From: Halomarinibacterium sp041392125
GTDB lineage: Bacteria; Bacteroidota; Bacteroidia; Flavobacteriales; Flavobacteriaceae
Assembly (NCBI GenBank): GCA_041392125.1
Contig: JAWKMR010000010.1
Span: forward strand, 53,601 to 117,600
Direction: 5' to 3'
Length of the DNA stretch: 64,000 bases
The notes beneath the pieces are model-generated. The model saw only the letters and a list, made by a program, of their open reading frames with translations, was not told the origin of the DNA and made no database searches. Shown here piece after piece: positions 16,223-26,204 of this stretch; within the stretch, counting starts at the first letter, position 1; each line of letters begins with the position of its first letter. A program made the translations under genes and the position numbers.

Positions 16223-19200
16223 TTACTTTTTAATTACCTTATAGGTTCCTGTTTGTCCATTAGAAGAAACCTTCATAATGTAGGCACCAACAGATAATTT
16301 AGAAACATCTATTTGAGAGTTAGTTGCATTAACATCAAGGTCAATTACTTTTTGGCCTAAAATGTTGTAAAGAGCAACGCTTTCAATCATTTCAACAGAT
16401 GTAAGGTTTAGTCTATCATTAGCTGGGTTTGGATAGAAAGTGAATCCTTCAATAGTATTTGAAGACACATCAAGAGTACACTCAGTAAACTCTATATCTG
16501 TAACACCTCCAGTATTCAATACGAAGCAATAGTATGATTGACCATCAACATAAGGAATTCTTGCTTGGTTTTGTTGTAATACACATTGGTTTTCAAAATA
16601 GTCAACAAGTACCAATTCATCTTCTGTTGAAGTTTCATCAGGAGCGGTATAGAATGTAATTGCATAAGTTCCAGCTGGGCTAGCTATAGTTCCAGTAATG
16701 AAGCCATCGCCAAGTCCAGTAAACTTATACCAAACACCATTTGCACCAGTAATATCACAATCTGTAGGGTTACCATTTTCAGTAGTTGCTGCTGGCATCG
16801 CTACATCCTCATCAGTATAAGGACAATTGAATTGATCAATATCGATTGCATTAACAATCATATCATTGTCTGGTGGAGTCAATACACAAGATAAGCTTAA
16901 TTCAAAGTTACCAGTATTATTATTCCATCCGTGAACCATAATATAGTAGGTAGAACTACCATCGGTAGGGAATTCAACCTCAGATTGGAAGTTAGTACAG
17001 TTTGGAGAATCGTCGTTAGTAGCTAAACAAACTAAACCACCATTACAATCTCCTGTATAAACAGCAATTTGAGTATCATAATCTGTATTTCCACTACAAG
17101 TAGAAGCAGTAGCGGTTCCAGGTAATCCTGAAGTATCCTCGAACTTATACCATACACCAGGAGCATCTGGAGTTCCAGGATCACAATCGGTAACTGGATC
17201 TAAAGTCGCAGATAAGGTATCTCCCATAACAGAATCACCACAATTAATAGGTAAAGCACCTTCGCAATCATCATAGGTAATTATATTAACCACTTCAAAG
17301 TCAACATCCATTAATAAATCTGGACCAAGTCCACCACCAACAGTACAGGTAGCGAAATCACCCCAAGTAGTACATCCTACACCAAATCCACCACCTGGGT
17401 TTTGCCATAATGCAGGGTCATCATTACCATCTGTAGCACTACTCCAGAACCATTGACCTGATGTTCCAAATTCCATTACTGCATTAACACTAATCCAATA
17501 TCTGGTTCCAGGGTTAAAGGTTGGGCCACCTGTTGGTTCAAGAGTGAAAGAACCATCAGCGTTACCATCAACACTTCCTGGGAAAGTTTCTGTAAATATT
17601 ACAGAACCTGGCTCGCCAGCGTTATCATCATAAACAGTAAGAACAACTGTATTATTTGGATCTGCGGGAAGACCACCAGCAGTATAAGTACCTGTTACAG
17701 AAACAGCACATAATTGTCCTGCATCTGGACCTGCTAATACTACGTCGTCTACAGCCTCACAATCAAAGTCTGGGAAATCTGGGAAGGTTTGTGCTGGAAC
17801 ACCATTACCTGTTGGAGAAACGTTCTCGTAAGTAATGTCTCCACAGCCACCACCGCCACCACCGCCGGTACACTCACCGAAGGAAGCATTAGCAATAAGC
17901 TCACCACCACCATTAGGATCTTCTATTTCTACTCGTGTAATTGTTTCAGAAGCAATGTAACCAAAGAATACCGGAGTAGCATTCCCTGTTACAGTAGCCG
18001 ATTGAGTATCAATTTGACCTCCAGTTCCAAAGATACGGATATCAACATTGGTAGGAGAACCTACTAAAGGCATGATGATATCTACACCAAAAGAGTTAAC
18101 ATCATTATTAGGGAATTGGATTTCAAGTACGTCCACAAAGGTGTTAGGACCTACATAAACTCCTACGTTACCAAGGGCACCATCTGGAATTACAACAGTA
18201 TCATTTAAAGGATCTGTTGGTACTAAAGAGCGGATATCAATACCATCTACAATTTCACCGGCTGGGTAACAGCTGTTACCTCCAGAATTGATAGGACCAT
18301 CACAAGCAGTAATAGCTCCAGGACCACCAGTAAAATCTTCATCTATTAAAGTACCTCCAAAGGCTCCTTCAAAAGAGGGTCTGTCGCCAAAGGTACCAGC
18401 AGTACATCCTGTACCACCTCCGGCACACTCTCCAAAGGCAATCATACCAACTAACTCTACGTTAGCTCCTGATAAATCTTCTATTTCTACACTAACAACT
18501 GTTTCACCCGCAATATAACCCCAGAAAGATTCTGGATTTGTAGCGTTTACAACTTGAGTGTCAATTTGTCCTCCAACACCAAAAATTCTTACCTCTACAG
18601 GACCTGTTCCTAAGAGAGTGATAAGATCAAAACCAAAAGAATTAACATCGTTATTAGGGAAGTTCAGGATGGTATAATCCACAAAGGTGTTAGAACCTAC
18701 TACTGGGATGGTATTTCCAAATCCATCTCCTGGATCTACATATACTGTTTGACCACCAGCTGAGTTATTAGATGTTATTTCAATACCTGGTAAGATTTCA
18801 CCCGCAGCATAACAAGAGTCCCCAGCATTGCTAATTACAACACCACATTGAGTGATTGCCGAAGGTCCACCTGCTAAGTCTTCAACAGGTAAACCACCTG
18901 TTTCAGCATCAAAAGCTGCGCGGTCTGTGTAAACACCAGTAGCACATCCACCGCCACCACCACAGCTGGTACAATCACCATATACATCAATTGGCACACC
19001 TTGTGCTCCTATATCTACAAGAGGTCCCCAAACTCCAGCATTAGATTGCATAGCATTACCTGTGGTAGATTGTCCTATAATATTTACTGGTGGTTGCCAA
19101 GGTCCTGAGAATCCTGCATCTCCTACATAGCTAAAATCTACCCAGTAAGTTCCTGCTGGTAAAGAAAGACCTGCAACATTAACAGTTATTTCTTGAATAG

Positions 19201-20068
19201 CTCTGTTAGTTGCACCGGGAGCACTTTCTAATTGTCTGTAAGCCCCACTCCAAGTGTTGCTAGACATTACATTTGTAGTAGGATCTCCCCAAATTACTGA
19301 ACTTCCTCCTACAGATGGATCTCCGTCCCAAATTTGAACATTAATCTCTTGGATAGAAGCTGGAGCGGTTGGAGCACCTGTTTGATAAGCATAAAATACC
19401 ATTGAGGTGATGTCGTAATCATCAGAAAGAACAATATCATCTGCCATTCTGAAATTAGCACCAGTATTTGCATTTGAACCGTAAGTACCCATTCCAAGTG
19501 AAGTATCTTCTAACAAACTTACATCTGGCGTACCAGCAATTCCAAAGTAAGGACCGCTAGAATAAGCTAATTCAGGCATTCTAGTATTGCCTGAGTTTCT
19601 GTAAGAATATCCATTAAAATTAGAAGCCTCATAGGTAACGGTTTGAGTACCTAAGACTACGTTTGAAGCATCAGCATATTCAGAAGAATTTGCTGTTCTA
19701 TTTATGGTAGTCGATTTAAGAGCTGCTACAACCTTTTTTGCTTTCGCAGAAGCTTTTCTAGAATTTATTGCTTCTATAGTAGCTGCAGGCATACTGGTAA
19801 GACTCTCATAAGGTTGATTTGCTCGGATAGCATTACGAGACTTTTGAGCTTCTTGTTTTTTTGCATCCGCTTTCTCTTTTATTCCGGCAAAAACTTGCTC
19901 AGGAACATCATTAAAGCTTGCATAAGGTTGCTTTTGTTGATTTGTAACTTGTTTTTTCTCAGCTTTTGAAGTCGCTTTAGTAGGGTACTCTACCGTGGGC
20001 GCACTCGACTTTTGGCCAAAAGCCACAAAGCATAAGAGCATTGCAATTAATAAAGTAAATTTTTTCAT
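16223..20068 (-). CDS. large secreted T9SS type A cargo with tandem repeats
   Basis: This 1281-residue protein has a Sec signal peptide (about residues 1-18, ending in AFG). A Lys/Ala/Gln-rich segment (20-125) holds two copies of a QPY.S....P....I motif followed by KA-rich helix. A jelly-roll-like region, two ~175-residue homologous beta modules and further beta domains follow. The modules each begin near a Cys-Thr/Cys-Ala and share GEI..GI.I, FPNNDVNSFG and VRIFG.GGQIDTQ. Glycine runs separate the modules. The C-terminus is a T9SS type A sorting domain (FYPNPANDRL ... IDVSKLSVGAYIMKV). It is likely surface-attached or released; no enzyme motif is recognised. A terminator follows and a TTTTG-N19-TATTTTTA promoter precedes it. 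Confidence 0.87.
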   Translation of the reverse strand: MKKFTLLIAMLLCFVAFGQKSSAPTVEYPTKATSKAEKKQVTNQQKQPYASFNDVPEQVFAGIKEKADAKKQEAQKSRNAIRANQPYESLTSMPAATIEAINSRKASAKAKKVVAALKSTTINRTANSSEYADASNVVLGTQTVTYEASNFNGYSYRNSGNTRMPELAYSSGPYFGIAGTPDVSLLEDTSLGMGTYGSNANTGANFRMADDIVLSDDYDITSMVFYAYQTGAPTAPASIQEINVQIWDGDPSVGGSSVIWGDPTTNVMSSNTWSGAYRQLESAPGATNRAIQEITVNVAGLSLPAGTYWVDFSYVGDAGFSGPWQPPVNIIGQSTTGNAMQSNAGVWGPLVDIGAQGVPIDVYGDCTSCGGGGGCATGVYTDRAAFDAETGGLPVEDLAGGPSAITQCGVVISNAGDSCYAAGEILPGIEITSNNSAGGQTVYVDPGDGFGNTIPVVGSNTFVDYTILNFPNNDVNSFGFDLITLLGTGPVEVRIFGVGGQIDTQVVNATNPESFWGYIAGETVVSVEIEDLSGANVELVGMIAFGECAGGGTGCTAGTFGDRPSFEGAFGGTLIDEDFTGGPGAITACDGPINSGGNSCYPAGEIVDGIDIRSLVPTDPLNDTVVIPDGALGNVGVYVGPNTFVDVLEIQFPNNDVNSFGVDIIMPLVGSPTNVDIRIFGTGGQIDTQSATVTGNATPVFFGYIASETITRVEIEDPNGGGELIANASFGECTGGGGGGGCGDITYENVSPTGNGVPAQTFPDFPDFDCEAVDDVVLAGPDAGQLCAVSVTGTYTAGGLPADPNNTVVLTVYDDNAGEPGSVIFTETFPGSVDGNADGSFTLEPTGGPTFNPGTRYWISVNAVMEFGTSGQWFWSSATDGNDDPALWQNPGGGFGVGCTTWGDFATCTVGGGLGPDLLMDVDFEVVNIITYDDCEGALPINCGDSVMGDTLSATLDPVTDCDPGTPDAPGVWYKFEDTSGLPGTATASTCSGNTDYDTQIAVYTGDCNGGLVCLATNDDSPNCTNFQSEVEFPTDGSSTYYIMVHGWNNNTGNFELSLSCVLTPPDNDMIVNAIDIDQFNCPYTDEDVAMPAATTENGNPTDCDITGANGVWYKFTGLGDGFITGTIASPAGTYAITFYTAPDETSTEDELVLVDYFENQCVLQQNQARIPYVDGQSYYCFVLNTGGVTDIEFTECTLDVSSNTIEGFTFYPNPANDRLNLTSVEMIESVALYNILGQKVIDLDVNATNSQIDVSKLSVGAYIMKVSSNGQTGTYKVIKK

Positions 20069-20099
20069 AATTTATATTAATAGATTAGTTAATAAGCAA

Positions 20100-20131
20100 T
20101 AAAAATATTCAAAAAAAAGAGAACTGCAAAA
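20100..20131 (-). promoter_or_regulatory. promoter of the large T9SS cargo gene
   Basis: On the minus strand TTTTG, a 19-base spacer and TATTTTTA are seen. The -7 box has one mismatch to TAnnTTTG. It lies 31 bases before the ATG. Confidence 0.45.
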
Positions 20132-20189
20132 GATTTTTCATACAAGAATTTTTTTTTATTCAAAATGGTTAAGTTTTATCGATTAAAAA

Positions 20190-20220
20190 CAAAAAAACCA
20201 GCTATCTCGCTGGTTCTTTT
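20190..20220 (-). terminator. terminator downstream of fabI
   Basis: AACCAGC (20196-20202) pairs with GCTGGTT (20209-20215) around TATCTC. On the minus strand seven T follow. It lies 21-50 bases past the fabI stop. Confidence 0.88.
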
Positions 20221-20240
20221 TACGAATAATCATATCGAAA

Positions 20241-21053
20241 TTATTTAACAAATCCCTCCATTACTGCATCGCTAACTCCCATGTTTGAAAAACCTCCATC
20301 ATTGTATAAATTTTGTAAGGTTACCCTTTTGGTTAAGTCACTAAATAGGGATACTGTATAATTGGCACAATCTAGTGCTGTAGCATTGCCTAAAGGAGAC
20401 ATTTTTTCAGCATAAGCAATAAAACCGTCAAATCCTTTTACTCCTTGTCCTGCCGTAGTTGGTGTAGGAGATTGTGAAATGGTATTGACACGCACTTTTT
20501 TATCTCTTCCGAAGAAATAGCCAAAACTTCTGGCTATAGATTCCAGATATGCTTTGTTGTCTGCCATGTCGTTATAATCAGGAAATACGCGTTGTGCTGC
20601 CATATAAGTTAATGCCACAATGCTCCCCCATTCGTTCATAGCGTCTTTTTTATATAAAACCTGCATTGTTTTATGAAAAGATAACGCAGAAACATCCCAT
20701 CCTTTATGGGTCCAGTCGTAATTCTGATTGGTGTAATGATTTCCTTTTCTAACATTCACCGACATTCCGATAGAATGTAATACAAAATCTAATTTTCCAC
20801 CTAAAAGTTCCATAGCTTTATCCACCAGATTTTCAAGGTCTTCAAGATTGGTAGCATCTGCCGGAACAATCTGGGAGCCGGTTGTTGAGGCCAACTGATT
20901 AATTTGCCCCATTCGCATGGCAATGGGAGCATTGGTTAATACTATTGAACCTCCCTCCTCATGCACTCTCTCGGCAGTTTTCCATGCAATAGAATTTTCG
21001 TCTAGCGCCCCAAAAATGATTCCTTTTTTTCCTTTTAATAAGTTATAGGCCAT
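20241..21053 (-). CDS. fabI: enoyl-ACP reductase (NADH), FabI type
   Basis: This 270-residue short-chain dehydrogenase catalyses the last reduction of each fatty-acid elongation cycle. FabI-specific marks are the broad Rossmann loop GALDENSIAW (15-24) and the catalytic set Y150 (LTY), Y160 and K167 with the YxxxxxxK spacing. SQSPTPTTAGQGVKGFDGF forms the substrate lid. It is the last gene before a strong terminator. It starts 33 bases after recN with a one-mismatch -7 box (TATATTTA) between, so it may have its own promoter. Confidence 0.95.
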   Translation of the reverse strand: MAYNLLKGKKGIIFGALDENSIAWKTAERVHEEGGSIVLTNAPIAMRMGQINQLASTTGSQIVPADATNLEDLENLVDKAMELLGGKLDFVLHSIGMSVNVRKGNHYTNQNYDWTHKGWDVSALSFHKTMQVLYKKDAMNEWGSIVALTYMAAQRVFPDYNDMADNKAYLESIARSFGYFFGRDKKVRVNTISQSPTPTTAGQGVKGFDGFIAYAEKMSPLGNATALDCANYTVSLFSDLTKRVTLQNLYNDGGFSNMGVSDAVMEGFVK

Positions 21054-21086
21054 GATAATGTTGTTTAGTGAGTTTGTAAATATACA

Positions 21087-22739
21087 TTAATTCAATAATT
21101 GTTTTGCATGCGCTAAAGCCGATTCACTCACCATGCTTCCACCTATCATTTGTGCTATTTCCACAATACGTTCTTCCGCAGTGAGTTCTTTGATTTGTGT
21201 AACAGTTTTTTCTTCGCCTTCCACCTTAAAAACTTTTTTGTGGTGTTCCCCTTTGGCCGCTATTTGAGGTAAATGGGTAATACTTATCAATTGTCCTTTT
21301 TTACTCATTTGCACCATAATAAGCGCCATTTTATGGGCAATTTCTCCAGACACACCCGTATCAATTTCATCAAAAACAATGGTAGGAAGGTTTTTAAATC
21401 CTGCGATTACAGCCTTTAAAGAAAGCATAACCCTACTCAACTCTCCTCCTGATGCAATTTTTTGAATAGGGCCGGCTGCCACTCCTTTGTTTGCATTAAA
21501 TAATAACTGTAATTCGTCTGTACCGTCTTTTCTGAAAAAGTCTACTTTTCTTAAATCGAATACAAATTGTGCATTGGGCATCCCCAGATCTTTTAAATAA
21601 AATCCTAGCTGTTCTTTTACTTTTGGAAATACTTTTTTCCGTTCATAGTGGAGTTTTTCAGCAAGTTCATTCAAACTGCCCTCTACAGCTGCTTTTTTAG
21701 CCTTTGCTTCGGAAATAGTAGCGTCTATGGTTTCGAAATCGGCTACTTTTGCTGAAAGATCTTCTTCTATTTTTTGCAATGCTTCCACCGAATTTACCTG
21801 ATGCTTTTGTTGCAATCGGTAAAGGTTTTGAAGCCTTTCATGGATTTCTTGCAGCAATTCAGGTTGTGCTTCCAAATTTTCAAAAGCATCTTGAATTTCT
21901 TCTGAAATATCTGCCAGTTCAATATGCAAGGAGTTAATCCGATCCCAAAGGTCTTCGTACGATTTTGCAAAAGTTTTAATTTTCGAAAGTTGTGTTCTTA
22001 TTTCGGTTAGGGTACTAAGGGAACCTATGGTATCTTCTGAAATAAGTTGCCTGCTCTGGGCGAGTACTTCTTTAATTGCTTCAGAATTAGTTAACTTTTC
22101 ATAGCTTTCTTCCAAAGCAACCTGGTCTATTTTAGAAAGATTAGCCTGCCTTAATTCTTCATATAGAAACTGGTTGTAATCCCAATCTTTTGTGAGATTT
22201 TGCTTTTTAAATTCAAGTGTTTTCAGAGTTTCTGAAAGAACCTGGTATTCTTTTAACTCTAAATTGTAGGTTTGAAGATAGCTTTCGTTTCCTGCTAGGG
22301 TATCAATAACTTCCAATTGGTAGGCTTCGGAAAAAAGACTTTGGGTGTCAAACTGGCTGTGTATATCGATTAAAAAACCACCCAAGTCTTGCAATTGTTG
22401 AAGGGATGCGGGAGTATCATTTACAAAAGCTCTTGTTTTTCCGTTGGGAAGGATTTCTCTTCGCAAAAAGGTTTGATCTTCATAATCCAAATCCAATGCT
22501 GCAAAAAGTTCTTTAAGATTGTAGTAAGCGATGTGAAACTCAGCCTCAATAATACATTTTTCTGAAGGATCTCGAACTACTTTTACATCGGCCCGTTTTC
22601 CCAAAACCAATGAAAGCGCATCCAATAAAATAGATTTTCCTGCACCTGTTTCACCCGTAACAATAGTAAGACCCGAGTTAAAATCTACCCGAATATCCTT
22701 AATGAGTGCATAGTTTTTTATGGAAAGACTTGCTAACAA
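21087..22739 (-). CDS. recN: DNA repair protein RecN
   Basis: This 550-residue SMC-like ATPase has Walker A GETGAGKS at 29-36. Coiled-coil arms follow (about 155-370). The ABC signature region IASGGELSRVMLSLKA and Walker B IVFDEIDTGVSGE are in the C-terminal lobe. It acts in double-strand break repair. The start is TTG, because the family normally begins MLxxLSIKNYAL and no closer ATG exists. It is the last gene of the bamD-rpoZ-coaBC-porD-recN cluster, 72 bases after porD. Confidence 0.94.
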   Translation of the reverse strand: MLASLSIKNYALIKDIRVDFNSGLTIVTGETGAGKSILLDALSLVLGKRADVKVVRDPSEKCIIEAEFHIAYYNLKELFAALDLDYEDQTFLRREILPNGKTRAFVNDTPASLQQLQDLGGFLIDIHSQFDTQSLFSEAYQLEVIDTLAGNESYLQTYNLELKEYQVLSETLKTLEFKKQNLTKDWDYNQFLYEELRQANLSKIDQVALEESYEKLTNSEAIKEVLAQSRQLISEDTIGSLSTLTEIRTQLSKIKTFAKSYEDLWDRINSLHIELADISEEIQDAFENLEAQPELLQEIHERLQNLYRLQQKHQVNSVEALQKIEEDLSAKVADFETIDATISEAKAKKAAVEGSLNELAEKLHYERKKVFPKVKEQLGFYLKDLGMPNAQFVFDLRKVDFFRKDGTDELQLLFNANKGVAAGPIQKIASGGELSRVMLSLKAVIAGFKNLPTIVFDEIDTGVSGEIAHKMALIMVQMSKKGQLISITHLPQIAAKGEHHKKVFKVEGEEKTVTQIKELTAEERIVEIAQMIGGSMVSESALAHAKQLLN

Positions 22740-22811
22740 TGATTGATTTATTTTAAACTAAAGTACCATCCCTAAAGTAAGGGAGATTTACAATTTTAGC
22801 AAGAAAAGCGA

Positions 22812-23702
22812 TTATAATTTTATAGAACTCCAGTTGCTACGGCGTGTGGGAGCAATTCGGTTTAAGTGCTCCACCAACGTATTAATATCTACCTGTGGCC
22901 CACCCGAAAAAATGCTGGAAATTTCGTCTGCTTTTGCGTCAAAAAAAGTTCTCAATAAGTAGGAGTTAGGTCTTCGGTCATTAACATTTTTCAATTTGGC
23001 AATGGCATCAATAATTTTTAACTTTCCTTCTCTGGTATTACTTTCCATTTTATCAAGTCCTTGACGATGATAGGTATAAAGAGCATCTCTGTATTCTTGA
23101 TAGACATTAGAAATAATGGCATCATTATAACGATACCGAGATTGCGTTCCATCCGTAGCTTTCCAGCCAGCAAACCTACTGGAAGCGGCGTTGTTCACAA
23201 TTTGTTTTGCCGTAGTAAAAAATTCGTCCCCTCCATTGGGTGCAAACGTATCTGCATCCAACCCAATAATGGTATACACATGGTACGCCAATACTGAAAC
23301 CAAGTTGGAATCGAACGTATTAATATTAAAGACTAAGGGTTGAAATTCGGAATACTCAAAATTAAACTGCTTATCATTATAATTATAAATGGGCGAATCA
23401 TAAATAGAATTGAAGGTTGTTCTTGAAGATTGTACCTGCAAGGAACCCGAAAAGTTGGTAGATTCGAAACTGGTAATAATTAAGGTAAAATTACAATCAA
23501 TGCGCTCTTGGGTTAAAAACTCCCGATTGGTCCAGGTAGTATTATTAAGGAAGTCGGTAAGTTGATCTTTAAGTGTTCTAAAAACCTGATAGTTGGGCTG
23601 CCCTGTTTGTTCGGCATCAATAGTTACGGTAGCATTAAGCTCTTGGGCTTGCAATGTAATAAGGCTAAAAACAATCAATAAAAAAGTAAAAATGTTACGC
23701 AT
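22812..23702 (-). CDS. porD: PorD/DUF4835 family type IX secretion protein
   Basis: This 296-residue periplasmic protein has a Sec signal peptide ending LQAQELN near residue 20. The mature part contains the DUF4835 hallmarks: NTTWTNREFLTQERIDC, FEYSEFQPLVFNINTFDSNLVSVLAYH, and the C-terminal RPNSYLLRTFFDAKADE with FSGGPQV and LNRIAPT. PorD is required for or associated with T9SS function in relatives. The start overlaps the coaBC stop by 8 bases. This position next to coaBC, rpoZ and bamD appears conserved in the phylum, from my knowledge of related genomes. Confidence 0.85.
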   Translation of the reverse strand: MRNIFTFLLIVFSLITLQAQELNATVTIDAEQTGQPNYQVFRTLKDQLTDFLNNTTWTNREFLTQERIDCNFTLIITSFESTNFSGSLQVQSSRTTFNSIYDSPIYNYNDKQFNFEYSEFQPLVFNINTFDSNLVSVLAYHVYTIIGLDADTFAPNGGDEFFTTAKQIVNNAASSRFAGWKATDGTQSRYRYNDAIISNVYQEYRDALYTYHRQGLDKMESNTREGKLKIIDAIAKLKNVNDRRPNSYLLRTFFDAKADEISSIFSGGPQVDINTLVEHLNRIAPTRRSNWSSIKL

Positions 23703-24906
23703 CTATGGTTTCTATAATGTAAAGTAAAATATCTTTTGCTACTTGTTCTTTTTCTTTAACTGAAAAGGGCACTACTTTATTGTTTGGGCTCAAAAGGGTT
23801 ACTTTGTTAGTATTTGCGCCAAAACCTACTCCCGCATCGTTCAGCGAATTTAATACAATTAAATCTAAATTCTTTTTCAGAAGCTTAGTTTTTGCATTTT
23901 CAAGTTCATTTTCGGTTTCAAGAGCAAAACCTACCAAAAATTGCTGCTTCTTTATTTTTCCAAGAGAAGCCAGAATATCTTCTGTTTTCTCAAGAGTTAA
24001 ATTAAACTGGTCTTCCTTCTTTTTAATTTTTTGTTTTGCTACCTCTTTAGGCCGATAATCGGCCACTGCAGCACTTAAAATGGCAATGTCACTTGTACTA
24101 AAAACCTTATGTACTTCATCATACATTTGTTTAGCCGAAATTATTTTGATCAATTTAATAGATTCAAATTGTACCGATTCATGGCTTGGTCCAGAAACTA
24201 AAGTTACTTCAGCTCCCAGAGAGGCCGCTACGTTAGCAAGTGCGTATCCCATTTTTCCACTGGAGTGATTTCCAATAAATCTTACGGGGTCTAAGGCTTC
24301 GTAAGTGGGTCCTGCAGTAATGAGTATTTTTTTTCGGTAAAGTGGAGTCTTTTTTAAAATATCATTTTCAATAAAAGAGACTATTTCTTCCGGTTCTGCC
24401 ATGCGTCCTTGCCCAATGAGTCCACTGGCAAGTTCGCCATGCGTAGCCGGAATAATAATATTACCAAAGCTTTTTAACTTATTAAAAGTTTCGTGAGTAG
24501 AAGGATGTTGATACATATCCAAATCCATAGCAGGGGCAAAATACACAGGACATTTGGCAGATAAATAAGTAGCCACCAAAAGGTTATCGCTATTTCCTGT
24601 AGCCATTTTGGAAAGTGTATTGGCTGTAGCAGGAGCTATAATAAAAAAATCTGCCCAGAGGCCTAACGTTACATGGTTATTCCATTGGGCATTTTCATTT
24701 TCTTCGTCTGTAAAGGTAGAAAGTACTTCGTTTTTGGAAAGGGTAGAAAGTGTTAAGGGTGTTACAAATTCTTTTGCTGAAGGGGTCATCACAACCCTTA
24801 CTTCGGCTCCTTTCTTAATTAATAAACGTACTAAATAAGCACTTTTATAAGCAGCAATACCGGCGGTAACACCGAGTAGTATTTTTTTACCGCTTAAAAT
24901 GGACAT
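23695..24906 (-). CDS. coaBC: bifunctional phosphopantothenoylcysteine decarboxylase / phosphopantothenate-cysteine ligase
   Basis: This 403-residue fused enzyme carries out two successive CoA steps. The N-terminal CoaC flavodomain has GVTAGIAAYKS, the histidine of WNNHVTLG, APATANTLSKMATG and APAMDLDMY (the PxMNxxMW variant). The C-terminal CoaB domain starts near residue 190 with ILITAGPTYEALDPVRFIGNHSSG and has AAVADYRPKE. It sits 3 bases after rpoZ and overlaps porD by 8 bases, in an operon reading bamD to recN. Confidence 0.95.
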   Translation of the reverse strand: MSILSGKKILLGVTAGIAAYKSAYLVRLLIKKGAEVRVVMTPSAKEFVTPLTLSTLSKNEVLSTFTDEENENAQWNNHVTLGLWADFFIIAPATANTLSKMATGNSDNLLVATYLSAKCPVYFAPAMDLDMYQHPSTHETFNKLKSFGNIIIPATHGELASGLIGQGRMAEPEEIVSFIENDILKKTPLYRKKILITAGPTYEALDPVRFIGNHSSGKMGYALANVAASLGAEVTLVSGPSHESVQFESIKLIKIISAKQMYDEVHKVFSTSDIAILSAAVADYRPKEVAKQKIKKKEDQFNLTLEKTEDILASLGKIKKQQFLVGFALETENELENAKTKLLKKNLDLIVLNSLNDAGVGFGANTNKVTLLSPNNKVVPFSVKEKEQVAKDILLYIIETIDA

Positions 24907-24909
24907 AGG

Positions 24910-25245
24910 CTATTCTTCTATGACTTCGTCTGCAGTATTTCGGTAGTAAATTTTATCCTCAATCCACTCTTGTACAGCAAGTGCGTGAGGCTTTGGAAGT
25001 CTTTCATAAAATTTAGAAACCTCTATCTGCTCTTTATTTTCAAAAATTTCTTCAAGGCTATCATTATAGGTAGCAAACTCATCCAATTTTTCTAAAAGTT
25101 CCTTTTTAATGTCGCCATTAATTTGAGAAGCTCTTTTAGAGATAATAGAAATAGCTTCATAAATATTACCTGTTTTCTCGTCTAGCAAGTTTTTATCTAT
25201 CGTTGTAGTATTGATAGGTGCATCTGAATTTTTGATATCGTTCAT
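24910..25245 (-). CDS. rpoZ: RNA polymerase omega subunit, Bacteroidota type
   Basis: This 111-residue protein matches the Bacteroidota omega family, which is longer and more divergent than E. coli omega. The conserved omega helix is seen as GNIYEAISIISKRASQI (residues 27-43), followed by an acidic helical tail. It would bind the beta' subunit and help assemble RNA polymerase. Placement immediately before coaBC (3-base gap) matches the widespread rpoZ-coaBC neighbour pair and supports the call. Confidence 0.85.
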   Translation of the reverse strand: MNDIKNSDAPINTTTIDKNLLDEKTGNIYEAISIISKRASQINGDIKKELLEKLDEFATYNDSLEEIFENKEQIEVSKFYERLPKPHALAVQEWIEDKIYYRNTADEVIEE

Positions 25246-25267
25246 AAGGTAGGTATTTGCTTTTTTT

Positions 25268-26068
25268 TTAATTCTCGGTAGTAAATTGTAATAGTCTTTT
25301 GTCTACATCTTGAAGGATCTCATCGGCATCAGATTTTAAATCTCCTTCTTTGTAGTATTTCAGAAAGCTTTCGTAATGCTTTTTGGTTTGCCTTAATCGT
25401 TCTTCTACCAAATAAGGAACACTGTTAATAGCAAGTAGATAGGATGCTTCCACCCTTCCATAAAAAGCTTGTTGTCTATATTTTGAACCGGGGTGATCAA
25501 TAATAAAATTTTCAAAACTTTCTATAGCGGCTTTGTAATCTGAAATTCGCAAGAATTGATTGGCCGTTTCAAAATCTTTCTTTTCCAATTTTTCACGCAA
25601 TTCAACCACCATGGCATTGGCGTCATTTCGGTATTCAGAATTTGGGAATTTGTCCAAAAACCCTTGCAATTTTTCCATTGCAATATTGGTATCTTTCTGA
25701 TCTAATGAATAACGTGGGGATAATTCGTAATAACTTTTGGCAGAGCGAAATGAAGCTATTTCCACGCTATCACTCTTGGGATAAGAAATTACGAAACGTT
25801 CAAATTGGTATCCGGCGAGATAGAAATCTTCTAAATTATAAAAGGTATTTGCATAGCGAAACATAAGTGGTTCCGCTTGCGGCTTCCCTCTAAAGGCAGG
25901 AACAATTTGCTCCATTAACACAAGTGATTTTTTAAATTTTCCTATTTTATAGAGTGAATCTGCAGCTGCATATTTCTTAGATACATCATCAGACCTCAGT
26001 AGTTTTTGATACGAACTACAAGAAGCCAATAAAACGGCAATACTTAGAAATAAAAGGCTCTGTTTCAT
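25268..26068 (-). CDS. bamD: outer membrane assembly lipoprotein BamD
   Basis: From the ATG at 26068 the 266-residue product begins with a lipoprotein signal peptide ending LLASC, with the lipidated Cys near residue 17. About five TPR-like helix pairs follow (YKIGKFKKSLVLMEQI, YNLEDFYLAGYQFERFV, DYKAAIESFENFIIDHPGSKY). This is the BamD/YfiO fold that receives BamA substrates at the periplasmic face of the outer membrane. An in-frame ATG at 26083 (five residues longer) lies only 4 bases after a TACTTTTG -7 box and remains possible as a leaderless start. Confidence 0.9.
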   Translation of the reverse strand: MKQSLLFLSIAVLLASCSSYQKLLRSDDVSKKYAAADSLYKIGKFKKSLVLMEQIVPAFRGKPQAEPLMFRYANTFYNLEDFYLAGYQFERFVISYPKSDSVEIASFRSAKSYYELSPRYSLDQKDTNIAMEKLQGFLDKFPNSEYRNDANAMVVELREKLEKKDFETANQFLRISDYKAAIESFENFIIDHPGSKYRQQAFYGRVEASYLLAINSVPYLVEERLRQTKKHYESFLKYYKEGDLKSDADEILQDVDKRLLQFTTEN

Positions 26069-26087
26069 TGTTTTAAAAAACATCGTG

Positions 26088-26095
26088 CAAAAGTA
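26088..26095 (-). promoter_or_regulatory. -7 promoter element for the bamD operon
   Basis: The minus strand reads TACTTTTG, an exact match, 19 bases before the ATG at 26068 and 4 before the alternative ATG at 26083. It should drive bamD-rpoZ-coaBC-porD-recN. Confidence 0.55.
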
Positions 26096-26204
26096 GTGAA
26101 ATTAAAGTGATTACAAAAACTAAATTAGCGGTCTAAATTATGGTTTCCTAAACGACTTGAAAATCATTTTCTGAAAAGTTTAACGATACCAACATCATTT
26201 CATT

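Noticed and set aside
17845..18965. Runs of CCACCGCCACC on the plus strand looked like a simple-sequence or array repeat
   Set aside because: They encode glycine linkers between modules of the minus-strand T9SS cargo, are irregular in length and spacing, and have no CRISPR-like repeat/spacer pattern.
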